From positions 57,589 through 121,588 of the forward strand of contig NZ_JAAVSC010000004.1 in NCBI RefSeq assembly GCF_012641095.1: a stretch of 64,000 nucleotides of DNA, in the 5' to 3' direction. Below are positions 8,510-17,846 of the stretch, one piece after another. The DNA is from Lactobacillus sp. HBUAS51381. Its GTDB lineage: Bacteria > Bacillota > Bacilli > Lactobacillales > Lactobacillaceae. Below the pieces are notes generated by a model that did not search any database, was not told the origin of the DNA, and was given only the letters and a program-made list of their open reading frames with translations. The position numbers were made by a program, and so were the translations under genes. Every line of letters starts with the position of its first letter. Within the stretch, counting starts at the first letter, position 1.

Positions 8510-8975
8510 CAGCCGCCTTACCGTTCGCAAAATATGAGCTGGATCGCGGTGGGCAGGACGCGCCGAGCCTGAGAAGCGGTCTCGGCACTCGCTTGGAACC
8601 GCCCCAGACCGGCGTTTCCAAGTCGCCATTATCTAACCGGCTGACGCCGTTCAGATAATCCCACGGCTGAGCTCATATTTTGCTTCACTCTCGGCTCCGG
8701 TGGTGGTTGTCAGTCAGGCAGATACATCAAATAGGCCGAAGACTGACTCCGGATGTTGCGGTTGTTACTGACATTCAGTGAGCGTACCGCTACGCCGGAG
8801 GAGGCTAGTAATGGAGCCAGCCGTGACAACGGTGTTAGCTGGCGTTCCTGGCCAGCTTAGACCGTGGGACGACTTGGGAGACTTGTGGGTTATGCAAGGC
8901 TTCCAAGCGAGCCGGAAGCCCGTTTTTTGGCTGCAGGCGGAATTGCTGGCAGCCGCAGGTAACTGGCGTGAGCAC
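8510..8975 (-). repeat. Intergenic repeat family 1, diverged copy E
   Basis: Fills most of the gap between the importer operon and hflX. On the minus strand it follows the order of copies A and C: CGAGCCGGAAG..., a hairpin around AAGCTGG/CCAGCTA, the segment CACGGCTGGC, the arm GCAAAATATGAGCT/AGCTCATATTTTGC (8527-8540 with 8670-8683, perfect 14 bp), and the end ACCGTTCG...GGCGGC. The arm sequence differs from the other copies yet still pairs. An internal hairpin ATTATCTAACCGG/CCGTTCAGATAAT is specific to this copy. A 67-codon frame at 8778-8981 lies inside it and is not convincing as a gene. Confidence 0.7.
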
Positions 8976-9066
8976 TACTGAACGTCAGGCGGACAGCCGG
9001 CAACAACGAAGCCGCCAAAAATTGACCTCTTGGCGGCTTTGATAACTGGTTGTTTAGATGATGAGG

Positions 9067-10344
9067 CTAATCGGTGACCACAAACTTCTGGAAACGGTCG
9101 AAGTCTGCCTGTTGGAGCTCGACGCGTAGGGCCGTACCCTCGGCCTCGTAGCTGGTGTCGAGGACGTTGGCGTTTTCGTTTAAGTAGGACACGATTTCGC
9201 CATCAGAGAAGGGCACCAGGAAGTTGGCCGTCACGTAGTCGTGGAAGACCTTTTCCTTCATGGCCTTGACTAACATGGCGACGGAATCGGGATCCTTGGC
9301 CGACAGGATGAGTTGGTCGCCCACGCGGCTAGGATAACTGGCTTCGGTCAGATCGGCCTTGTTGAAGACGGTAATCATCGGCACGTCGGTCACGCCAATC
9401 TCTTCCAACGTCTTTTCTGTAGTCGCCATCATGGCTTCGCGGTTCGGGTCGGCGTAGTCCACGACCTGAACCAATAGGTCGGCGCTGGCGGCTTCGGCCA
9501 ACGTGGAACGGAAGGCCTTGACCAATTGCGTGGGCAGTTGGCTGACGAACCCAACCGTATCGCTGAGCAACAGCTTCTTTTGATCCGGAAAGACCAACTG
9601 ACGGACGCTGGTGTCCAGGGTGGCGAAGAGCATGTCCTTGACGAAGACTTGCTTGTCCTCACTCTTGCCAAATTCGCGGACCAGCGCGTTCATCAACGTG
9701 GATTTGCCGGCGTTGGTATACCCGACTAGCGCGACGGAAGGCAACTGATTACGTTCCCGTTGTTGGCGTTGCGTGGCCGCCGCTTGGTTAATTTCTTTGA
9801 GTTCGTGATTGACGTGGTTGATCGAGCGTTGAATGGTCCGCCGACTCATTTCGGTCTGCGATTCACCGGAACCACGGTTGGTGAAGCCACCGCCGCCACC
9901 GCTACCGGTTTGCTGGTCCAGCCGTTGAGAAGCGCTGGTGTGCAGCCGGGGCAGTTGATATTGGAGCATCGCCAATTGAACCTGTAACTTGGCCTCGCGT
10001 GACTGGGCACGGTTGGCGAAGATTTCTAGAATCAAACCGGTCCGGTCAATGATTCTCGCCTTGGTTCCGTTCTCGAGGTTCCGAATCTGGCTGGGGGTCA
10101 GTTCGTCGTTGACCACGATGATGTCGACGCCGTCATCGGCCACGATCGTTGCCAATTCCTCGACCTTCCCCGTCCCAAAGTAAGTCCCGGGATTGGGCTT
10201 GGTCAGCGATTGTTGAATTTCCTCGGCCACGGTCATGTTATTAGCCTCGACCAAGTTTCTAAGCTCCGTCATGGAATAGTTAAACGTGGCCTGTCCAGCG
10301 TTTAGCCCAATCGTAATGACGGGTGTTCGTGGGGTTTCTTCCAA
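9067..10344 (-). CDS. hflX: GTPase HflX, ribosome rescue/recycling factor
   Basis: Cytosolic translational GTPase that splits stalled or hibernating ribosomes in bacteria studied. 425 residues, the usual length. An N-terminal HflX domain (about 1-195) includes a glycine-rich linker (GSGGGGGF, about 150) and the SQTEMSRR segment. The G domain shows G1 GYTNAGKST (about 208-216), G3 DTVGF and G4 NKAD. The start is TTG at 10344, supported by AAGGAGGGTGA at proper spacing. Single gene, divergent from the opp locus. Its 3' end faces repeat copy E. Confidence 0.92.
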   Translation of the reverse strand: MEETPRTPVITIGLNAGQATFNYSMTELRNLVEANNMTVAEEIQQSLTKPNPGTYFGTGKVEELATIVADDGVDIIVVNDELTPSQIRNLENGTKARIIDRTGLILEIFANRAQSREAKLQVQLAMLQYQLPRLHTSASQRLDQQTGSGGGGGFTNRGSGESQTEMSRRTIQRSINHVNHELKEINQAAATQRQQRERNQLPSVALVGYTNAGKSTLMNALVREFGKSEDKQVFVKDMLFATLDTSVRQLVFPDQKKLLLSDTVGFVSQLPTQLVKAFRSTLAEAASADLLVQVVDYADPNREAMMATTEKTLEEIGVTDVPMITVFNKADLTEASYPSRVGDQLILSAKDPDSVAMLVKAMKEKVFHDYVTANFLVPFSDGEIVSYLNENANVLDTSYEAEGTALRVELQQADFDRFQKFVVTD

Positions 10345-10652
10345 AAGATCACCCTCCTTTAAAGTCTATGTCCTGAGTATAACATGTTTAATCCTGAGCG
10401 AATAAGGATTAGCTGGGGTAAGTGGGGAACCTGAGCAAACGCGTAGGGGGCCGGAAGAACGGTGAACCGAAGATAGACGTGCCGGGGAGTCGGAGATGAG
10501 GAGACTTTAATCATTTAGTCGACGACGATTTGAACGAGCCTTACGGTGAAAATCCCTTATGTGGCAAGGCCCCTAGCCATCATCAGGCCGGCTAAATAGG
10601 GTCAACGCAACTAACTTTTAGTAATTAAATTGAATAAAATTAAAATATAGTA
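10345..10652. other. hflX-oppA1 intergenic region
   Basis: Holds the hflX start region at one end and an AT-rich block leading into the oppA1 promoter at the other. The middle, GC-richer part (about 10420-10600) shows no gene, repeat or terminator that I recognise. Confidence 0.5.
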
Positions 10653-10681
10653 TTGATTCTAATTTAATTTTAATCTAGAAT
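10653..10681 (+). promoter_or_regulatory. oppA1 promoter, same design as oppA2 and oppA3
   Basis: TTGATT (10653-10658), 17 bp spacer, TAGAAT (10676-10681). The spacer carries TTCTAAT and TTTTAAT starting 11 bp apart, the same pair of direct repeats seen at the other two oppA promoters. Leader of about 100 nt. Confidence 0.65.
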
Positions 10682-10788
10682 AGTTCCTGTTGTCAAAACA
10701 ACGCGGGTTATCGGTTGTGGGCTTTAAAGAGCAACCAAGCTTAGAGCTGGCGGCGACAGAAATACATATTTAGAGGGGTCGGAATTTT

Positions 10789-12420
10789 ATGAAGGTTAAG
10801 TCAATCGTCAAGTTAGGGACGGTGGCCACATTAGCGGCGATTTCATTAGCAGCGTGTGGGACGTCTTCTAGCAGTAACAAGCAGGCTAAGGATCAAACCT
10901 TAACTTGGATGGAAAGTTCGACGTTACCAACGATGGATAATTCATTGGCAACGGACGTGGTTTCTGGTGAAACCTTGAACAACACCGGTGAAGGTTTATT
11001 GAAGTTCGGTAAGAATAGCAGTACCCATCCCGGGGTGGCCAAGAGCTACACTAAGTCTAAGGACGGGAAGACTTATACGTTTAATCTGCGAAAGTCCAAC
11101 TGGAGCAACGGGGATAAAGTCACCGCTCAAGATTTCGTTTACGGCTGGCAACGCACGGTCAACCCGAAGACGGGGTCACAATACGCCTACCTGTACGCCG
11201 ATGTTCAGAATGCCAACGCCATTATGAAGGGCAAGAAGGCCGTCTCCACGCTGGGGATCAAGGCCGTCGGGGATTACAAGGTCAAAGTTACCTTGGTTCA
11301 TCCCGTTAGCTACTTCCCAACCTTAGTGGCCCAAACGGCCTTCTTCCCACAGAACGAAACGGTGGTTAAGAAGTACGGCAAAAAGTACGCCACGAATGCC
11401 AAGAACAACGTCTACAACGGGGCTTTCAAGCTGACCTACTGGACCGGGACGTCCGACAATTGGACGTTAACCAAGAACAGTAAGTACTGGGATGCCAAGA
11501 AGGTTAAGCTGCACCAGATCAAGTTCAGTGCGGTCAAGGACCCTCAGACGGCTTTGAGCCAGTACCAGAGCGGCAAGTTGGACGCCATTTACCTGAGTGG
11601 CCAGCAACCGAAGAACTACAAGAACAACAAGGATTACCACGCCCGGAACAGTTCTCGGGTAACTTACATCGAATTAAATGAAAAGAAAGATTCCATGATG
11701 CGGAACCAGAAGGCCCGTCAAGCCCTGTCTCTGGTCTTGAACCGGAAGCAATTCGTCAACAAGGTCATGGACGACGGCTCTAAAGTGGCCACGGGAATCG
11801 TGACCAGCGGGTTAGCTATCCGAAATGGCAAGGACTTTGCCAAGGAAGGCACGATCCCAGCCGCAACGGAACACAACGTCGCTAAGGCGCAGAAGTTGTG
11901 GAAGGAAGCTCTGAAGGAAACCGGCCGGAAGAGTTACTCATTGACCTTGATGGCCGACGATACGGCCCAAGGCAAGAGTACGACCGAATACGTTCAGAGT
12001 CAGTGGTCCAAGCTGTCGAACTTCAAAGTAACCAACTCTAACTTGCCATACAAGACCCGGTTATCTCGGTCTGCCTCTGGCCAATTTGACGCCGTTGTCA
12101 CGCTCTGGGGGGCCGACTTCCCAGATCCAATCACCGACCTGTCGCTGTTCACGTCGGATAATAGCTACAACAACGGGAAGTGGTCCAACAAGACTTACGA
12201 CAAGCTGATTAACGAAGCCACGACGACGAACGCCAACAAGCCAGCCGCACGTTGGCAGAACCTGATTGACGCGCAAAAGATCTTACTGAAGGACCAAGGG
12301 ATCATCCCAGTTTCGCAAAGCGGGAAGCCACAACTGGTTAAGTCCAAGGTCAAGGGGGTCATTTACTTCCCTGTCAGCTCTAACTGGGACTTCAGTCGCG
12401 CTTACATTGCGAACAAATAG
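10789..12420 (+). CDS. oppA: Oligopeptide-binding lipoprotein OppA, paralogue 1
   Basis: Extracellular peptide-binding protein (SBP family 5) that delivers oligopeptides to OppBCDF. 543 residues, usual length. Lipoprotein signal with lipobox LAAC at about residues 20-23. Family motifs visible: NNTGEGLLKFG, YTFNLRKSNWSNGDKVTAQDFVY (in part: WSNGDKVTAQDF), the KARQALSLVLNR segment and the C-terminal WDFSRAYI. ATG with GAGGGGTCGG upstream. It is the first of three tandem paralogues sharing order and motifs over the full length, followed by its own terminator, so each OppA can be expressed separately. Confidence 0.93.
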   Translation: MKVKSIVKLGTVATLAAISLAACGTSSSSNKQAKDQTLTWMESSTLPTMDNSLATDVVSGETLNNTGEGLLKFGKNSSTHPGVAKSYTKSKDGKTYTFNLRKSNWSNGDKVTAQDFVYGWQRTVNPKTGSQYAYLYADVQNANAIMKGKKAVSTLGIKAVGDYKVKVTLVHPVSYFPTLVAQTAFFPQNETVVKKYGKKYATNAKNNVYNGAFKLTYWTGTSDNWTLTKNSKYWDAKKVKLHQIKFSAVKDPQTALSQYQSGKLDAIYLSGQQPKNYKNNKDYHARNSSRVTYIELNEKKDSMMRNQKARQALSLVLNRKQFVNKVMDDGSKVATGIVTSGLAIRNGKDFAKEGTIPAATEHNVAKAQKLWKEALKETGRKSYSLTLMADDTAQGKSTTEYVQSQWSKLSNFKVTNSNLPYKTRLSRSASGQFDAVVTLWGADFPDPITDLSLFTSDNSYNNGKWSNKTYDKLINEATTTNANKPAARWQNLIDAQKILLKDQGIIPVSQSGKPQLVKSKVKGVIYFPVSSNWDFSRAYIANK

Positions 12421-12460
12421 GTCATCAACTAAAAATGTTCTAGCGAAATAAGGGAACGAA

Positions 12461-12499
12461 AGCCCGTAGAAGTTATTTTTGACTTCTGCGGGCTTTTTG
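12461..12499 (+). terminator. Terminator after oppA1
   Basis: AGCCCGTAGAAGT (12461-12473) and ACTTCTGCGGGCT (12482-12494) form a nearly perfect 13-bp stem followed by TTTTT. Confidence 0.88.
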
Positions 12500-12620
12500 A
12501 GGCCGTTAGTGCGAGTGCAACAGGCCAATAAATAGTGGTGATGTAAAATTTTTGCAGGTGTCGAACCCCGCCTTTGCGGCATTTGTGGGATAAATAAGCT
12601 ATCAGCATTAAAATTCGCTA

Positions 12621-12649
12621 TTGATTCTAATCGTTCTTTAATTTAATAT
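12621..12649 (+). promoter_or_regulatory. oppA2 promoter
   Basis: TTGATT (12621-12626), 17 bp, TAATAT (12644-12649). The -35 is followed by CTAAT exactly as at oppA1, and TTTAAT recurs 11 bp further on. Confidence 0.65.
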
Positions 12650-12700
12650 GTTATTCAACGTAAGTCACTGAGGACAATTTGTGAAGGGGTCGGAACTTTT

Positions 12701-14326
12701 ATGAGGATTAAAGCAATCGCCAAATTAGGTGCGGTGGCTGGTATCGCCACGATCGCGTTAGCCGCGTGTGGTACCAGCTCCCAAACGAATAAGGCCAAGG
12801 ATCAAACGATACACGTGATGGAGACCTCGGCGTTATCCTCAATGGATAATGCGAAGGCCACGGATATTATTTCCGGTGAGACGCTGAATAACACGGGTGA
12901 GGGCCTGCTGCGGTTCGGTAAGAACAGTAAGACCTTACCGGGGTTAGCGAAGAGCTATCACAAGTCGAAGGACGGGTTAACCTATACGTTTAACCTGCGG
13001 AAGTCGCAGTGGAGTAACGGTGAGAAGCTCACGGCCCAAGACTTTGTCTACGCATGGCAACGAACCGTGGCGCCGAAGACGAGTTCCCAGTATGCCTATT
13101 TATACGCAGACATTAAGAATGCCAATGCCATCATGAACGGCAAGAAGGCGCCGTCTACCTTGGGTGTTAAGAAGGATGGGGACTACAAGTTGGTGGTGAC
13201 CTTAGCCCACCCGGTCAGCTACTTCCCAACGTTAGTGGCGCAACAATGTTTCTACCCGGTTAACAAGGGCGCCGTGGAGAAATATGGCAACAAGTACGCC
13301 AGCAACGCCCAGAAGAACGTTTATAATGGGCCGTTCAAGTTAACGTCATGGTCCGGAACCTCCGATACCTGGACGTTGACTAAGAACAAGAAATACTGGA
13401 ACGCCAAGGTTGTTAAGCTCCAGCACGTTAAATACAGTGCGGTCAAGGATCCTCAAACGGCGCTGAGCCAGTACCAGAGTGGCAAGTTGGACATCATCTC
13501 CTTGAGTGGTCAACAGCCTAAGAACTACAAGAACAACAAGGAATTCCATTCCCGGAAGAGTTCTCGGATTAACTACATCGAATTAAACCAACGCAAGGAT
13601 ACCATGTTGAAGAATACCAAGGCCCGGCAAGCCCTATCCCTGGTGCTGAACCGTAAGCAGTACGTCAACAAGGTGCTGCAAGATGGGTCAACGCCGGCAA
13701 CCGGGATTGTATCGACGGGGTTGGCCATTCGGGACGGCAAGGACTTCGCGAGTGAAGCCACGGTGCCATCGGCTACCTCTTACAATTTAGCCAAAGCACA
13801 ACAACTTTGGAAGCAGGCGTTGAAGGAAACCGGCCGGACCAGCTACAGTTTAACGCTGTTGGCGGATGACACGCCGGCGGGTAAGTCAGCGACGGAGTAC
13901 ATCCAGAGTCAGTGGAACAAGCTGGATAACTTCAAGGTGACAAACTCAAATATTCCGTACAAGACGCGGTTGTCGCGGTCACAAAATGGACAATTCCAAG
14001 CCGTAGTTAGTGGCTGGAGTGCCGATTTCCCTGACCCAATCACCGACCTGTCGTTGTTCACGACGGGCAATACCTACAACAACGGGAGATGGTCATCCAA
14101 GGCTTATGATAAGCTGATCGATGACGCCACGATTAAGAATGCCAACCAGCCAAGTGCCCGGTGGCAGAATCTCGTGGACGCGCAGAAGGTCCTGTTAAAG
14201 GATCAAGGGATCATTCCGTTTTACCAGACGGGGATGCCACAATTGGTCAAGTCGAAGGTTAAGGGGGTCGTGTACTTCCCTGTCGGCGCCAATTGGGATT
14301 ACAGTCGGGCTTACGTCGCCAAATAA
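12701..14326 (+). CDS. oppA: Oligopeptide-binding lipoprotein OppA, paralogue 2
   Basis: 541 residues, SBP family 5 peptide-binding lipoprotein with lipobox LAAC near residue 22. It aligns with paralogue 1 without large gaps; shared landmarks are ETLNNTGEGLL, NLRKSQWSNG, KNVYNGPFKLT and DQGIIPFYQTG. Differences cluster in the first 40 mature residues and near the ligand pocket region (about 350-430), for example SGWSADFPDPI against LWGADFPDPI, so the peptide preference may differ. ATG with GAGG-type site (GAAGGGGTCGG). Flanked by its own promoter and terminator. Confidence 0.93.
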   Translation: MRIKAIAKLGAVAGIATIALAACGTSSQTNKAKDQTIHVMETSALSSMDNAKATDIISGETLNNTGEGLLRFGKNSKTLPGLAKSYHKSKDGLTYTFNLRKSQWSNGEKLTAQDFVYAWQRTVAPKTSSQYAYLYADIKNANAIMNGKKAPSTLGVKKDGDYKLVVTLAHPVSYFPTLVAQQCFYPVNKGAVEKYGNKYASNAQKNVYNGPFKLTSWSGTSDTWTLTKNKKYWNAKVVKLQHVKYSAVKDPQTALSQYQSGKLDIISLSGQQPKNYKNNKEFHSRKSSRINYIELNQRKDTMLKNTKARQALSLVLNRKQYVNKVLQDGSTPATGIVSTGLAIRDGKDFASEATVPSATSYNLAKAQQLWKQALKETGRTSYSLTLLADDTPAGKSATEYIQSQWNKLDNFKVTNSNIPYKTRLSRSQNGQFQAVVSGWSADFPDPITDLSLFTTGNTYNNGRWSSKAYDKLIDDATIKNANQPSARWQNLVDAQKVLLKDQGIIPFYQTGMPQLVKSKVKGVVYFPVGANWDYSRAYVAK

Positions 14327-14364
14327 CGTTAGCCACAAGAATCAGCAAATTTAGCTTGATGAAG

Positions 14365-14403
14365 AGTCTTCAAAAGTGCTTTCTGACTTTTGAAGACTTT
14401 TTT
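14365..14403 (+). terminator. Terminator after oppA2
   Basis: AGTCTTCAAAAGT (14365-14377) and ACTTTTGAAGACT (14386-14398) are perfectly complementary over 13 bp, followed by a T-tract. Confidence 0.9.
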
Positions 14404-14990
14404 GGTGGAAATTGGATTTCGCGTCAGATACATTCAGAGGAGACTAGCGCGGTTTTGTGGGAGAAAGGGCATAAAGGACACGTTGACTTAAGTTAATGAC
14501 CGTTTAGCAGAATTTAAAACGGTTTAAGGCTCTTTCAAGCGTCGACTTGGCCCGTTAAAAATAGTGGCAAGTTTCTCATAAAGAGAAATTCTCTAAGATC
14601 TGTATATTATTCATCGATTAAGTCGTCAGGTGGACGCCATCGACATGATCAGTTTACGCGAACTCGTGCTCTGAGGCACCTCAATATCCGATACTAAGGA
14701 GACAGACTTTCCCGGTTTAGTTGGAAAAGATAACCCTTGGGAGTCGTTGCTTCGGGAGATTAGGCTGAAGGACAAGCGGTAGGGGTGGTCGGGTTAAGCG
14801 CAATGGCCGGTGTGGCGACCAGGTCGTCGAAACCGTTGTGAATGTATAATAGGTAAATATTAATGTAAGCGTTATCTTGAAATTATTGATAAAATGAGAA
14901 AAAAACTGAATTTTAATTTTATTTTTGCACGATAAACGCCGATATAGAGGCGTTTATGATTGCATATTTAAATTTTATTAGTTTTTACCA
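14404..14990. other. Long gap upstream of oppA3 with no recognised gene
   Basis: About 590 bp without a credible coding frame. One perfect 9-bp inverted repeat, ATAAACGCC and GGCGTTTAT (14932-14940 and 14949-14957), lies 34 bp before the oppA3 -35 and could be an operator. The segment around 14590-14830 is GC-richer than the AT-rich promoter block but shows no homology I can name. Confidence 0.5.
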
Positions 14991-15019
14991 TTGATTTTAA
15001 TGGTTTTCTAATATACAAT
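14991..15019 (+). promoter_or_regulatory. oppA3 promoter
   Basis: TTGATT (14991-14996), 17 bp, TACAAT (15014-15019). TTTTAAT and TTCTAAT repeats lie in the same phase as in the other oppA promoters. Confidence 0.65.
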
Positions 15020-15084
15020 TGGAAACATCAAATTTGAGGATGTCAATTTATTTCACTTACAACACATAGAGGGGTTGGATATTA

Positions 15085-16713
15085 ATGAAAATCAATTCGG
15101 CAGTCAAACTCGGGACGGTGGCGACGTTCGCGGCAGTATTACTTGCGGCGTGTGGGTCATCATCCAGCAGTTCCAATGAAGCTAGTAAACAAACGTTAAA
15201 CTGGATGGAAAATTCCGCATTACCATCCATGGATTCCGCGACGGCAACCGACGTGGTTTCTGGGGAAACCTTAAACAACACGAACGAAGGTCTGTTACGG
15301 TTTGGTAAGAACAGTAGCATTCACCCAGGGGTAGCTAAGAGCTATAAGGTCTCCAAAGATGGTAAGACCTATACCTTCAACTTACGAAAGTCTAACTGGA
15401 GTAACGGCGATAAAGTTACCGCCAAAGACTTCGTTTACGCCTGGCAACGCACCGTCAATCCGAAGACCGCTTCGCAATACGCTTACATGTACGCACCGGT
15501 TAAGAACGCCAACGACATCATGAAGAGCAAGAAGCCCGTTTCTAGCTTAGGCGTTAAGGCGGAAGGCAATTACAAGTTGGTCGTAACGTTATCCCAGGCC
15601 ACGAGTTACTTCCCATCCTTAGCGGCTAGTCCGATGTTCTTCCCACAGAATCAATCAGTCGTTCAGAAGTACGGCAAGAAGTACGCCACGAACGCCAAGA
15701 GCAACGTTTATAACGGGCCCTTTAAGTTAACTTACTGGACCGGGACTTCTGATAACTGGACCTTGAGTAAAAACACTAAGTACTGGAACGCAAAGAATGT
15801 TAAACTGAAGAAGATTAACTTCAAGACGATGAAGGATCCACAAACTTCTCTGAGTCAATACCAGAGTGGCAAGTTGGACGCAACTTACTTGAGTGGTCAG
15901 CAACCGAAGAACTACAAGAACAGCAAGCAATACGTTGAACGTAAGGGGGCTTCGACTTTCTACATTGAATTGAACCAACGGAAAGACACGATGATGAAGA
16001 ACAAGAAAGCCCGGCAAGCATTGTCACTGGCAATCAACCGGAAGCAATTCGTCAACAAGGTCTTGGCCGATGGGTCAACCCAAGCCAAGGGGCTGGTCTC
16101 CACGGGATTAGCTTCTTACAAGGGTGAAGACTTCACCAAGGCAGCCGCAGTACCTTCCGCTTACTCACAAGACTTAACGAAAGCTAAGAAGTTGTGGAAG
16201 GAAGCCTTGAAGGAAACCGGTCGTTCGAGCTACAACTTAACGTTGATGGCCGATGATACGCCGGCTGGTAAGAACGCCACTGAATTCGTTCAGAGTCAAT
16301 GGTCCAAGTTGGGCAACATCAAGGTTACCAACTCGAACTTACCATTCAAGACGCGGTTGAGCCGTTCTGAAAATGGGCAATTCCAAGCCGTTGTTTCTGG
16401 CTGGGGTGCCGATTACCCTGATGCCATCTCCTTCCTGGAAATGTTCACTTCCACTAACTCTTACAACCGTGGTCAATGGAAGAACAGTTCTTACGACAAG
16501 GACATCGCCGCTGCTGATGGCAAGGATGCCAACAACAAGGCTGCCCGTTGGAACGACATGGTCAGTGCCGAAAAGACGTTGATGAATGAACAAGGGATCA
16601 TCCCACTTTACCAACAAGGGAAATCACAACTGGTTAAGTCCAAGGTTAAGGGCGTAATCTACTTCCCAACAGGCGCTAACTGGGACTTCAGTAAGGCATA
16701 CATTGCCAAATAA
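15085..16713 (+). CDS. oppA: Oligopeptide-binding lipoprotein OppA, paralogue 3
   Basis: 542 residues, SBP family 5 lipoprotein with lipobox LAAC near residue 22. Closest to the oppBCDF genes. It keeps all family landmarks but diverges at the pocket region (GWGADYPDAISFLEMFT in place of DFPDPITDLSLFT of the other two), suggesting another peptide range. Codon choice is more T/A-rich (GTT, GCT, AAC) than in paralogues 1 and 2, as expected for a highly expressed copy. Start ATG follows GAGGGG. A stem-loop follows before oppB. Confidence 0.93.
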   Translation: MKINSAVKLGTVATFAAVLLAACGSSSSSSNEASKQTLNWMENSALPSMDSATATDVVSGETLNNTNEGLLRFGKNSSIHPGVAKSYKVSKDGKTYTFNLRKSNWSNGDKVTAKDFVYAWQRTVNPKTASQYAYMYAPVKNANDIMKSKKPVSSLGVKAEGNYKLVVTLSQATSYFPSLAASPMFFPQNQSVVQKYGKKYATNAKSNVYNGPFKLTYWTGTSDNWTLSKNTKYWNAKNVKLKKINFKTMKDPQTSLSQYQSGKLDATYLSGQQPKNYKNSKQYVERKGASTFYIELNQRKDTMMKNKKARQALSLAINRKQFVNKVLADGSTQAKGLVSTGLASYKGEDFTKAAAVPSAYSQDLTKAKKLWKEALKETGRSSYNLTLMADDTPAGKNATEFVQSQWSKLGNIKVTNSNLPFKTRLSRSENGQFQAVVSGWGADYPDAISFLEMFTSTNSYNRGQWKNSSYDKDIAAADGKDANNKAARWNDMVSAEKTLMNEQGIIPLYQQGKSQLVKSKVKGVIYFPTGANWDFSKAYIAK

Positions 16714-16767
16714 TCACATCTAAATTAGTCATTACGCGTAAGAGAACGTTATAGTGTTACATCGGGG

Positions 16768-16804
16768 AGTAAGGATTAACGAGGCAGTTAGTCCTTACTT
16801 TTCG
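16768..16804 (+). terminator. Stem-loop between oppA3 and oppB
   Basis: AGTAAGGATTA and TAGTCCTTACT pair with one wobble, followed by TTTT then mixed bases. Could be a partial terminator that lowers oppBCDF expression relative to the binding protein. Confidence 0.6.
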
Positions 16805-16905
16805 ATATTTAGCAATTATTTATCGTCTTGTTGTTTTCATATAATTCTTGTTAAGCTTGACAACTTAACGATAACGAATAAGTCTACTGATTGAGAGGTA
16901 AACAA

Positions 16906-17835
16906 ATGGCAAAGTACCTAGCAAAACGGATCTTCTACCTGATCCTGACCTTATTCATCGTGATTACCGTCACCTTTTTCCTGATGAAGCTGTTACCGGG
17001 GACGCCATTGACCAACCAAGCCAAGCTCTCCAAGAGTCAGATTGCGTTGATTTATCAGCAATACGGCTTGGATAAGCCTGTTTGGCAACAATACCTGCTG
17101 TACCTAGCAGGCGCCGTCAAAGGTAACTTCGGAACATCATTCCAATTCAGTGACCAACCCGTGTCCTACCTGCTTTCGAGCCGGATCGGACCTTCCTTAC
17201 AGATTGGGCTGCAAGCCATGATTTTGGGCGTCATTGTTGGGATCATCATTGGTGCTCTGGGCGCGATGAGACAGAATACGTGGGTCGACACCACGACAAC
17301 CGTTGTTTCTATTTTAGGGATTTCCATTCCTTCCTTCGTTCTGGCCGTGCTGTTACAGTACTACCTGGGATTGAAGTTAGGGTGGTTCCCCATCGCCGAA
17401 TGGGGTGGCTTTATCTACACGGTCTTGCCAACCTTAGCGTTGGGCGCGACACCGTTAGCCGAGTCGGCGCGGTTCGTGCGAACGGAAATGGTGGATGTGT
17501 TGAGTTCAGATTACATTGAGTTGGCTAAAGCTAAAGGGCTAAGCCGGATGGGGGTTATTTACCACCATGCGCTGCGGAACAGTTTGATTCCGCTGATTAC
17601 GATTGTCGGCCCCTTAGCCGTTAACATCATGACCGGGTCGATGGTTGTTGAAAACATCTTCTCGATTCCCGGGATTGGGGAACAATTCGTGAAGTCCGTC
17701 TTGACGAACGATTACCCAACCATCATGGGCTTGACCATCATCTATTCATTCATGTTATGTGTCGTTCTGTTGATCACCGATATCCTCTACGGAATCGTTG
17801 ACCCACGGATTCGGATCACAGGAAAGGCTAACTAG
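16906..17835 (+). CDS. oppB: Oligopeptide ABC transporter permease OppB
   Basis: Membrane permease forming half of the peptide channel, 309 residues. N-terminal helix (about 9-30) with FLMKLLPGTPL, the typical OppB/DppB start, then five further helices and the ATPase-docking EAA segment (YIELAKAKGLSRMGVIYHHALRN, in part: ELAKAKGLS at about 208). ATG at 16906 is preceded by GAGAGGT; a further upstream GTG/ATG has no site. Overlaps nothing; 11 bases before oppC. The operon order B-C-D-F is standard for lactobacilli. Confidence 0.93.
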   Translation: MAKYLAKRIFYLILTLFIVITVTFFLMKLLPGTPLTNQAKLSKSQIALIYQQYGLDKPVWQQYLLYLAGAVKGNFGTSFQFSDQPVSYLLSSRIGPSLQIGLQAMILGVIVGIIIGALGAMRQNTWVDTTTTVVSILGISIPSFVLAVLLQYYLGLKLGWFPIAEWGGFIYTVLPTLALGATPLAESARFVRTEMVDVLSSDYIELAKAKGLSRMGVIYHHALRNSLIPLITIVGPLAVNIMTGSMVVENIFSIPGIGEQFVKSVLTNDYPTIMGLTIIYSFMLCVVLLITDILYGIVDPRIRITGKAN

Positions 17836-17846
17836 GAGGTAAATAA

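Noticed and set aside
8778..8981. 67-codon frame with ATG
   Set aside because: Lies inside diverged repeat copy E and parallels non-coding parts of the other copies.
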